From contig JAEUHU010000115.1 of assembly GCA_016793305.1 (NCBI GenBank), positions 1-8,731 of the forward strand: 8,731 bases of DNA, in the 5' to 3' direction. The notes below the pieces were generated by a model. The model ran no database searches. It saw only the letters and a list, made by a program, of their open reading frames with translations, and was not told the origin of the DNA. The stretch comes from Planctomycetota bacterium. GTDB lineage: Bacteria; Planctomycetota; UBA1135; UBA2386. Shown here piece after piece: positions 1-5,585 of this stretch; the stretch's first letter is position 1; every line of letters starts with the position of its first letter. A program made the translations under genes and the position numbers.

Positions 1-487
1 CGGCGACCAGCTGCGGGAAGAACGCGACGAACAGCGCGAAGTCGGCGAACGAGCGGCGCGCCGGCACGTGGCCGCGGTAGACGTCGATGGTGTAGCTCAT
101 CGACTGGAAGGTGAAGAAGCTGATCCCCGGCGGCAGCACGAGGTGCAGCAGCCAGTCGTTCGGATCGGCGCCGGTCAGCGCGCAGAAGCCGGCGAGGAAG
201 AAGTCGGTGTACTTGAAGACGCCGAGGATGCCGAGGTTCGCGACCACCGACAGCACGATCCAGCGGCGCCGCCGGGCCGGGACCGGTTCGTCGGCGATGC
301 GCAGCGCCAGCCACCAGTCGAGCGCCGTGCTCAGCAGGATCAGCCCGAGGAAGCGCCAGTCCCACGCCCCGTAGAACGTGTAGCTGGCGGCGAGCAGCAG
401 CCAGCGACGCTGGGAGCGCGGCAGCAGCTGGTGCAGCCCGAGCACCAGCAGCAGGAACCCGAAGAAGACGAACGAGTGGAAGTTCAC
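1..487 (-). CDS. AlgI-type MBOAT O-acyltransferase, N-terminal part (runs off left edge)
   Basis: This is a multi-pass inner-membrane acyltransferase of the MBOAT family, the AlgI/DltB/PatA-like group. Such proteins pass an acetyl group across the membrane for O-acetylation of an exported polysaccharide. Only the first 162 residues are present. The reading frame continues past base 1, so the catalytic histidine region is outside the window. Visible family marks are ASYTFYGAWDWRF at residues 34-46, a hydrophobic segment ending in FKYTDFF at 91-97, the hallmark LPPGISFFTFQSMSYTIDVY at 118-137, and FFPQLVA at 156-162. Several hydrophobic helices are evident. The start is a GTG that shares GTGA with the stop of the upstream SGNH-type gene, so translation is probably coupled. 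No strong Shine-Dalgarno is visible, which fits coupling. The family call is secure. The exact polysaccharide cannot be read from the sequence. Confidence 0.9.
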   Translation of the reverse strand, partial: MNFHSFVFFGFLLLVLGLHQLLPRSQRRWLLLAASYTFYGAWDWRFLGLILLSTALDWWLALRIADEPVPARRRRWIVLSVVANLGILGVFKYTDFFLAGFCALTGADPNDWLLHLVLPPGISFFTFQSMSYTIDVYRGHVPARRSFADFALFVAFFPQLVA

Positions 488-1602
488 CGCGGTCGCCCCA
501 GCCGTGCGGCGAAGCGCTCGCGCAGCGTCTCGGCGAGGAGCCGCGTGCACAGGCTGCGTCCGTCGCGGTTCACGTGCAGCGCGTCGGCGAAGCGCTCGGG
601 CGTCTCGGCAGCGGCGAACAGTTCGTAGGGCAGCACGTGCACGCCCGGACGGCGGGCCAGTTCGTCGACGACGGCGGTGGCCGGCACCCGCGGCGTGGCC
701 CGCGGCAGCACCTGCATCGGCATGCGCACGAGCACCAGCTCGGCGCCGCTCGCGAGCACGGCGTCGGCGAGTTCGCCGAGCCAGCGCCGCCGGTAGGCGG
801 TGTTGTCGACGTCGTGTTCGTGGAACACCAGGTGGCGCAGCAGCACGCGTTCCTGCTCGGTGTCGCGCGGCAGGCCGCGGATCGCGCCGTCGGCGACCTG
901 CACGCCGGCGAGCGATGCCGGGTTGCCCTCGCGAGGCCCGCCCCAGCGCATGCGCCCGAACTGGCGCCGCACCTCCCGGTAGCGCGTGTAGGGATCGGCG
1001 AGCAGGTCCTGCACGTCGCGACGCCACGCGAACGACTTCAGCAGGGCTGAGAGCCAGACGTCGCGCGCGGCGTGCGGGTGGTCCGGATGCGCCAGTTCCG
1101 CCGCCAGGGGTGCTGCCTCGAACACGCCGAGTGCCGGGCCGAGGAACGCGAGGTCCTGCAGGCGGTGCTGCTCGTCCTGGTGGCCGCTGGCGTCGTCGTA
1201 GTCGGCGAGGCCGAGCACCACCAACGAGAAGCCGCCTTCGGGCTGCGGCAGCCGGTCGAACAGCCGCGCCCAGACGCGCGGCGACGAACCCGGCAGCGAC
1301 GCCTGCGTGACCGCGACCGGCGGCGGGCCCAGCAGGTCGCGCAGCGTGTGCTCGTCGATCGCTTCGCCGATGCGCGAGTCGCCGAGCAGCAGCACGCTGG
1401 CGACGTCGTCCGGGCCGCGCGGCGGGGGTGCCAGCAGCGTGCACTTCGTGACCCAGCCGCCGCTCGAGTCGGGCTTCGCGAGGTAGGCGTAGAGGCCCGA
1501 ACGGAACACCGCCACGTCGACGGCCACGAACAGCACGAGCGCCCACAGCAGGGCGCGCCAGGTGGTGGCGGGGCGAGGCGAGGTCACGCGGCGGGGGACC
1601 AT
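484..1602 (-). CDS. Membrane-anchored SGNH/GDSL-type protein, probable partner of the MBOAT in polysaccharide O-acetylation
   Basis: The product is 372 residues. It has a short basic N-terminus, one transmembrane segment at about residues 16-36 (LWALVLFVAVDVAVF core), and a periplasmic domain. Block I of the SGNH fold is seen as LLLGDSR at 71-77, with Ser76 as presumed nucleophile. Block V is DALHVNRDG at 340-348, giving Asp340 and His343 as the rest of the triad. This resembles the role of AlgJ/AlgX-like proteins, which place or remove acetyl groups after the MBOAT has moved them across the membrane. That role is inferred from the adjacent, overlapping MBOAT gene and not from close sequence identity. 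I chose the ATG at 1602 because it sits just before the basic residues and the membrane helix. The open frame continues upstream for over 2 kb, but that part is antisense to well-supported plus-strand genes. A free GDSL esterase is the alternative. Confidence 0.85.
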   Translation of the reverse strand: MVPRRVTSPRPATTWRALLWALVLFVAVDVAVFRSGLYAYLAKPDSSGGWVTKCTLLAPPPRGPDDVASVLLLGDSRIGEAIDEHTLRDLLGPPPVAVTQASLPGSSPRVWARLFDRLPQPEGGFSLVVLGLADYDDASGHQDEQHRLQDLAFLGPALGVFEAAPLAAELAHPDHPHAARDVWLSALLKSFAWRRDVQDLLADPYTRYREVRRQFGRMRWGGPREGNPASLAGVQVADGAIRGLPRDTEQERVLLRHLVFHEHDVDNTAYRRRWLGELADAVLASGAELVLVRMPMQVLPRATPRVPATAVVDELARRPGVHVLPYELFAAAETPERFADALHVNRDGRSLCTRLLAETLRERFAARLGRPR

Positions 1603-1701
1603 AGCCGGCGGGCCGCGGGCGCCCAGGTCCGCGGTCTTCGATCGAGGCGAGGCTCTGTGCTCCGGCTCGCATTCCGACCGTCGATGGCCGATACCTCGGC
1701 C

Positions 1702-1947
1702 ATGCAGATCACGATCCGCCACTGCCACTCCTGAGGCTTCGGCCCACGCGCGGCAGGTCTTGCCGCCTACATCGAGGACGCTCTCGACCTCCCCGTCACC
1801 CGCGAGCACGGCTCGCTCGGCCAGTTCGACGTGCTCGTCGACGGCAAGGTGATCGCCAGCCGCGAACGCGGCGTGCTCGGCGGCGGCTGGCCGCAGCCCG
1901 AGCAGGTGATCGCCCGCATCGAGGCGCTGCAGAAGCAGGGGTCGTAG
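1702..1947 (+). CDS. selW: SelW/Rdx-family selenoprotein with in-frame TGA = selenocysteine
   Basis: Reading through the TGA at 1732-1734 gives an 81-residue protein ending at TAG 1945-1947. Its start is MQITIRHCHSUGFGPRA, with Cys8 and Sec11 forming the C-x-x-U redox motif of the Rdx/selenoprotein W family. The family's second conserved block is also present: GQFDVLVDGKVIASR at about residues 38-52, then a W-P-x-P-E-Q-V-I-x-x-I end at 62-72. Length is normal for the family. These proteins have a thioredoxin-like fold and are thought to act in thiol redox reactions in the cytoplasm. A SECIS-type hairpin lies directly after the TGA. An upstream in-frame ATG at 1684 would add six residues. I prefer 1702 because it puts the Cys at residue 8, as in typical family members; neither start has a good Shine-Dalgarno. 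The gene lies upstream of the cysteine-protein/MNIO cassette on the same strand, 126 bases away. The host must make selenocysteine (selA/B/C/D) for this to be expressed. Confidence 0.88.
1735..1777 (+). promoter_or_regulatory. Bacterial SECIS hairpin for selenocysteine insertion
   Basis: A perfect 6-bp stem pairs GCGGCA (1750-1755) with TGCCGC (1761-1766) around the five-base loop GGTCT (1756-1760). The loop starts 21 bases after the TGA, inside the usual bacterial range. GGUCU matches the apical loop of the E. coli fdhF SECIS bound by SelB, from memory of that element. A weaker lower helix may form between CTTCG (1737-1741) and CGAGG (1773-1777), including one G-U pair, across an internal loop. 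The stem lies within the coding region, as is normal for bacterial SECIS elements. Pairings were found by eye and no folding energy was computed. Confidence 0.8.
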
Positions 1948-2063
1948 CAGGCGGCTGAACGTGCTGGTGCTGGCGCCGGGGAAGCCGCGGTCGCATCGGG
2001 CCTGGGCAGGGTGCCCTCGGCGCGCCATCATGCGCGCGGGAACCGCACACGGCGTTCGCCGTC

Positions 2064-2067
2064 GAGG
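2064..2067 (+). promoter_or_regulatory. Ribosome binding site (GAGG) that fixes the start at 2074
   Basis: GAGG sits six bases before the ATG at 2074. The frame is open further upstream (a GTG at 2011), but only the 2074 start has this site and puts a twin-arginine signal at the N-terminus. Confidence 0.6.
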
Positions 2068-2073
2068 CACAGC

Positions 2074-3081
2074 ATGACCACGTTCGACCGCCGCTCGTTC
2101 TTCGCCCGTTCGCTCGCTTCGGTCGCCGGCCTCGCGGCGGCCCCCACGTGGTTGGCCCACGCGTTCGGCCTCGGCGCCCCGGCGGCGGGTGCGCAGGATC
2201 CAGCGCCCGGCACGGTCGCCGATCCGGTCGCCGCCTGGCGCAAGCAGCAGCTGACCGCGGCGATCGCGACCGCCAAGGCGCACGGCAAGCCGCTGCTGGT
2301 GCTGGTGGTGCCCGACGCGCAGGACAAGGTCTGGGAGGGCAGCCAGTGGTTCGGCGCCTGGCTGACGCACGGCGACGCGCTCGCGCGGGAGACGTTCGGG
2401 CTGTGCACGCTGGTCTGCGCGCGCATGGGGGAAGTGGAGGAGATGGCGGGTGTGCGTGGCGACGCCGTGGCGAAGACGACGAAGGCGGTGACGATGCTGC
2501 TGGTCGATCCGACGCGCGCCGGGCAGGAGGTCGACAAGCCGATCCGGGCGACGCGGATCGAACTGGAGGTGCCGGCGATCACGCCCGGCGCCCGGAGGGC
2601 TGAGGGAGATGTGTCGCCGGAAGACGCCGTGGCCTTGCGCCGCAAGGGCCTCGCGGCGATGACCGCTGCGCTGCAGGTCGGGCTCGAGAAGCACGGGGCG
2701 ACCCTCGACGAACTGGCGAAGGCGTCGTTGCGCACGCTCGACGACGCGCAGCAGAAGGCGCTCACGGCCTGGCTCGAGGCCGGCACGCCCGTTCCGGCCG
2801 AACTGCTGGTGCGCGGCCTTCCGGAGCTGCGCCGCCGCCTCGCCGCGGCTTCCGAAGCCGATCGCGCAGCGCGACTCCCGCAGCTGGCCGCGGCGATCGA
2901 GACGGTCGTGGTGCGTCGTCAGGTCGCCGGTTCGCGGTGGCAGCGCTCGGGCGGCTGCGGCAACGACTTCGAGGCACCGACCGAGGAGGAGAAGAAGAAC
3001 GGCCTGATGATCGCCTGCGGCCTGGGCACCGTGCCGCCGCTGTGCGAACGCTTCCTCGGCTTCTACTCGGTTGGCAGCTGA
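2074..3081 (+). CDS. Tat-exported five-cysteine protein with thioredoxin-like region (paralogue 1, candidate MNIO substrate)
   Basis: The product is 335 residues of unrecognised family. The N-terminus is a twin-arginine signal: FDRRSFFAR at residues 4-12, a small-residue hydrophobic stretch at 14-24, and a probable cleavage site after AGA at 38-40. The region from about 53 to 146 (AWRKQQL, then GKPLLVLVVP at 71-80, LCTLVCAR at 110-117, TMLLVDP at 140-146) looks like an alpha/beta thioredoxin-like domain, an impression from pattern only. A helical middle follows. The C-terminus ends in CGLGTVPPLCERFLGFY (315-331). Cysteines are at 111, 115, 295, 315 and 324. All five have counterparts in the next gene, which is a paralogue. 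The start at 2074 is supported by a GAGG site and by the signal peptide. It heads a closely spaced plus-strand cassette with a DUF692/MNIO oxidase two genes on, which makes it a candidate substrate or partner. The true function is unknown. Confidence 0.85.
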   Translation: MTTFDRRSFFARSLASVAGLAAAPTWLAHAFGLGAPAAGAQDPAPGTVADPVAAWRKQQLTAAIATAKAHGKPLLVLVVPDAQDKVWEGSQWFGAWLTHGDALARETFGLCTLVCARMGEVEEMAGVRGDAVAKTTKAVTMLLVDPTRAGQEVDKPIRATRIELEVPAITPGARRAEGDVSPEDAVALRRKGLAAMTAALQVGLEKHGATLDELAKASLRTLDDAQQKALTAWLEAGTPVPAELLVRGLPELRRRLAAASEADRAARLPQLAAAIETVVVRRQVAGSRWQRSGGCGNDFEAPTEEEKKNGLMIACGLGTVPPLCERFLGFYSVGS

Positions 3082-3109
3082 GAACGGACGCCCACACGGG
3101 GTGACGACC

Positions 3110-4054
3110 ATGGCTCGAACCGACCAACGTTCCGTCGTGCTGGCAGCGACCCTCGTGGCCGTCCACTTGCCGATGCCGGAGTGGCTTGCACAAGCGTTCG
3201 ACTTGGTGCGCCCGCAGCAGCCAGGGAGCCAAGGGGCCGATCCTGCGAAGCTGTCGGCGTGGCGGCGCGAACAGCTTCGCACCGCCGCAGCAACGGCTCG
3301 CATTGTGGGCAAGCCGCTGCTCGTGTTGCTCGTTCCCGAGGGAGTGCCCAGCCACGCGGTCGGGCTTTGGTTCGGTTCGTTCCTCGTGCATGGCAGCGAC
3401 GCCGCGATGGGCGATGTGTCGCTGTGCACGCTGGCGTGCGCGCGCGCCGACGAGGTGAAGTCCGAACTCGAGCTGGTCGACGAGAGCCTCGTCGCCCCCG
3501 CGTCAGGCGTCGGACTGCTGCTCGTCGAACCAATCGCGACGGAGGCGAAGCAACCGGCAAAGGTCACGCAGATCGCCGTCGAGCTCGAGCTGTCGTTCCC
3601 GCCACCGCCGAAGCCCCGCGAGTTCGTCGAACACCAACTGGCCGAGCGCGCCTGGCGGGAGGTCGGCCTGGCGAAGATCGCGACCGCCTTGCGCGATGGG
3701 CTGCAGCGCCACGGCGTCGACCGGGCGCGACTTGCTGCGAACGCGCTGGCGGCGCTCCGCGACGCGGAGCGGCAGCAGGTGGAAGCGTGGCTGCGCGATG
3801 GCGGCAACCTCGAACCCGCGACGCTGAAGCGCGCATCGGCTTGGCTGCAGCAGCGGGTCGCGGCGCTGCCGGAAGAACGGCGGCTCGTTCGCACCCAGGA
3901 ACTCGGCACGGCCCTGCGCACCCTGCTGCAGTGGCAGCAACCGTCGGGATCGGTGTGGGGCGATTGGAGCTGTCCGCCGTGCGGCAGGGGGCACGTGCCG
4001 CCCCTGTGCGCGCGATTCCTCGACTTCTACACGCGGCCGGCGGAGCCGAAGTGA
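3110..4054 (+). CDS. Five-cysteine paralogue of the preceding gene, with degenerate signal peptide (paralogue 2)
   Basis: The product is 314 residues and is clearly a tandem paralogue of the gene 28 bases upstream. Shared blocks include WLAQAF versus WLAHAF near residue 25, GKPLLVLLVP at 67-76, LCTLACAR at 105-112, a helical middle, and the terminal CGRGHVPPLCARFLDFY at 291-307. Cysteines 106, 110, 288, 291 and 300 match the five of paralogue 1, though the gap between the third and fourth is 3 residues here and 20 there. The twin-arginine pair is absent (RTDQRS), so export may be by Sec, or lost. Start choice is uncertain. ATG 3110 has GGGG nine to twelve bases before it; GTG 3101 would give an N-terminal MTT as in paralogue 1. 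The stop codon overlaps the start of the MNIO gene (GTGA), which ties the two in translation. Function is unknown; a substrate of the MNIO enzyme is the leading idea. Confidence 0.85.
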   Translation: MARTDQRSVVLAATLVAVHLPMPEWLAQAFDLVRPQQPGSQGADPAKLSAWRREQLRTAAATARIVGKPLLVLLVPEGVPSHAVGLWFGSFLVHGSDAAMGDVSLCTLACARADEVKSELELVDESLVAPASGVGLLLVEPIATEAKQPAKVTQIAVELELSFPPPPKPREFVEHQLAERAWREVGLAKIATALRDGLQRHGVDRARLAANALAALRDAERQQVEAWLRDGGNLEPATLKRASAWLQQRVAALPEERRLVRTQELGTALRTLLQWQQPSGSVWGDWSCPPCGRGHVPPLCARFLDFYTRPAEPK

Positions 4055-4950
4055 CGGGAAGCAGCAAGTCCTGGGTCGGCCTCGCCCTGATGCCCGAGCT
4101 GCAGTTCCTCGAGCTGCTCGAGCCCGCGTTCCGTGAGGACGTCGACGCGTTCGAGGTGGCGCCGGAGACGACGTGGCGGCGCGGCGACGACGGCAGCTGG
4201 CAGCCGAACGGCTTCCACCGCGCGTTCGCGGCCATCGGCGCGCGCACCGGCAAGCCGTTCGTGGCGCATGCCGTACACGGCAACCTCGGCGGCGCCGATC
4301 CGCGTGACGAGGCGCGGCAGCAGCGCTGGCTCGAACGCGTGGCGCTCGATCGCGCGACGTTCGGCTACCAGTGGCTCACCGACCATCTCGGTGCGTGCGT
4401 GCTCGACGACGACGCGGTGGCGCTGCCGATCGCGCTGCCGATGGACGAGACGGCGGCAGCACATGTGCGCGAACGGCTGGTGCGCTGGCAGCAGGTCGTG
4501 CCCGACACCGGCTTCGAGAACAGCGTCTTCTACTTCCTGCTCGGCGATTGGCTCGCCGAGCCGGCGTTCTTCGCGCGCATCCTGACCGCCGAGCGCACGC
4601 ATCTGCTGCTCGACCTGCACAACGTGTTCACGATGGCGCAGAACGTCGGGGCCGATCCGTACGAGTACCTGCGGCGCCTGGATCTCGATCGCGTGCTGGA
4701 GATCCACCTGAGCGGTGGCGCCGACAGCAACCCGAAGTGGCTGCCGAGCGGCCGTACGATGCGGCTCGACAGCCACGACGCCGCGGTGCCGGAGGAGGTG
4801 TGGCGGCTGTTCGAGTTCGTGGTGCCGCGGTGCCGCAACCTGCGCATGGCGACGTTGGAGCGCATGGAGGGAACGGTCGGCGAAGGTGACGTCGCGGGCG
4901 TTCGCGGCGAACTGCGGCGCTTGCGGGAGGTGCTCCATGCCGGGCGCTGA
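4051..4950 (+). CDS. DUF692-family multinuclear non-heme iron oxidase (MNIO), MbnB/TglH-like
   Basis: The product is 299 residues, near the normal family length for this TIM-barrel enzyme group. Known members (MbnB, TglH, bufferin enzymes) use two or three irons and oxygen to remodel cysteine residues in peptide substrates. Visible motifs in order are WVGLALMPE at residues 8-16, FEVAPE at 34-39, AHAVHGNLG at 72-80, the TDHLGA block at 110-115, FENSVFY at 155-161, LLLDLHNVFT at 185-194, EIHLSGG at 217-223, DSHDAAVPEEVW at 240-251, and ATLERME at 267-273. Presumed iron ligands (His73 or His76, His112, Glu156, Asp188/Asn191, His219, Asp240/His242, Glu270) are all kept. Most members have N-N where this has H190-N191. 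The GTG start overlaps the preceding stop. Downstream, a small protein overlaps by 14 bases, matching the usual MNIO-plus-partner layout. The substrate is not shown by the sequence. Confidence 0.88.
   Translation: MTGSSKSWVGLALMPELQFLELLEPAFREDVDAFEVAPETTWRRGDDGSWQPNGFHRAFAAIGARTGKPFVAHAVHGNLGGADPRDEARQQRWLERVALDRATFGYQWLTDHLGACVLDDDAVALPIALPMDETAAAHVRERLVRWQQVVPDTGFENSVFYFLLGDWLAEPAFFARILTAERTHLLLDLHNVFTMAQNVGADPYEYLRRLDLDRVLEIHLSGGADSNPKWLPSGRTMRLDSHDAAVPEEVWRLFEFVVPRCRNLRMATLERMEGTVGEGDVAGVRGELRRLREVLHAGR
4925..4930 (+). promoter_or_regulatory. Strong ribosome binding site (GGGAGG) inside the MNIO gene
   Basis: GGGAGG lies six bases before the ATG at 4937, within the last codons of the MNIO gene. 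It decides the start of the partner gene and is the best Shine-Dalgarno match in the cassette. Confidence 0.7.
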
Positions 4951-5296
4951 GCGCGACGGCCTTGCGCGACTGCAGGCGGTGCTCGCCGGCCTGCTGCGGG
5001 CGCGCGATCCCGCGGCGGCGCTGGCGGCGGCGCGCGCGCGCGCCGATGCCGACCCGCGGTTGCAGGCGATCGACGAGAACGGCCTGCGCATCGCCGTGCT
5101 GCTGGTCGCCAAGCTGCGCTTCCAGCGGCTGCTGAGCGCCTCGCGCGAAGCGGCGGCGTGGTTCGAACGCGACGGCCGCGGCTTCACCGAGGCGTTCCGC
5201 GCCTACCACACGAGCCAACCCTCGGCGGCGCTCGATCCGTGGGGCGAAGCGGCGTCGTTCGCGCGGTGGTGCGCCGAGGAGAGGTTGTCGCCTTGA
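4937..5296 (+). CDS. Small helical protein, probable partner of the MNIO enzyme
   Basis: The product is 119 residues, rich in Ala and Arg and predicted mainly helical by eye. Recognisable stretches are GLRIAVLLVAKLRFQRLL at about residues 48-65, AAAWFERDGRGFTEAF at 71-86, and DPWGEAASFARW at 99-110. MNIO enzymes usually need a second protein (for example DUF2063/HvfC-like or MbnC-like) that recruits the precursor. The spacing of an aromatic GFTEAF block and a FARW end recalls that group, but identity is too weak for a firm assignment. It overlaps the MNIO gene by 14 bases and has its own strong GGGAGG site, so the two are surely co-expressed. Its stop shares TTGA with the next reading frame. 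It has no cysteine, so it is unlikely to be the modified substrate itself. Confidence 0.65.
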   Translation: MPGAERDGLARLQAVLAGLLRARDPAAALAAARARADADPRLQAIDENGLRIAVLLVAKLRFQRLLSASREAAAWFERDGRGFTEAFRAYHTSQPSAALDPWGEAASFARWCAEERLSP

Positions 5297-5485
5297 GCGA
5301 GCCACGCGACGAGTTCCTGAGCGAAGAGGACCTCGACCTGAGCAGCCTCTCGGACGAGGAACTCGGAGCCGTCTGGATGCAATGGCCTGCTGATGGCGCA
5401 GGCCACGAACGATCTCGACGCCGGTGCCTATTCGCACGGTGTGTTCGACTGGGATCCGTCCGTGCCGCGGCCGCCGGGCTGCTGA
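5293..5485 (+). pseudogene. Small acidic protein frame broken by an apparent one-base insertion
   Basis: A TTG start overlapping the previous stop (TTGA) opens an acidic N-terminus, LSEEDLDLSSLSDEELGAVW. In the given frame the sequence then turns into a low-quality Arg/Ala-rich tail that runs to 5613 and into the antisense hipA end. Removing one C from the CC at 5386-5387 joins it to the +1 frame, which reads WLLMAQATNDLDAGAYSHG, then VFDWDPSVPRPPGC and a TGA at 5483-5485. The join gives a sensible 63-residue protein with a single, C-terminal cysteine. I infer a frameshift by mutation or sequencing error; a programmed shift is less likely, as no slippery heptamer is obvious. The family is not recognised. 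As the last gene of the MNIO cassette, with a terminal Cys, it could be a peptide substrate, but this is speculation. Confidence 0.5.
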
Positions 5486-5585
5486 CGGCGTCGCTCGGTT
5501 TCGCCGGTGCCAGTGCCGCACTCGGGGCGTGCTCCTTCGATGGGTGCCGACGGCTTCGTTTCGTCCTGCGGCCGGTGTCTCCCGC

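Noticed and set aside
1732..1734. TGA as a true stop, leaving a ten-residue peptide or a decayed SelW pseudogene
   Set aside because: The downstream frame is intact with conserved family blocks, the TGA replaces exactly the redox residue, and a SECIS-like hairpin follows at the right distance.
2020..2037. Hairpin GCGCGC-CATCAT-GCGCGC between the selenoprotein gene and the Tat protein gene
   Set aside because: The six-base stem has no following T-run, and GC-only palindromes are frequent by chance at this composition. Not supported as a terminator.
1603..3921. Upstream extension of the minus-strand frame that contains the SGNH-type gene (a 1145-codon open frame)
   Set aside because: It is antisense to the SelW, five-Cys paralogue 1 and most of the paralogue 2 reading frames, which show conserved motifs and paralogy. 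The minus frame there is Arg/Ser/Pro-rich shadow sequence, common in high-GC DNA.
5486..5585. Possible bidirectional terminator between the MNIO cassette and hipA
   Set aside because: Only very short inverted repeats were found (AGTGC/GCACT with a one-base loop) and no T-run on either strand.
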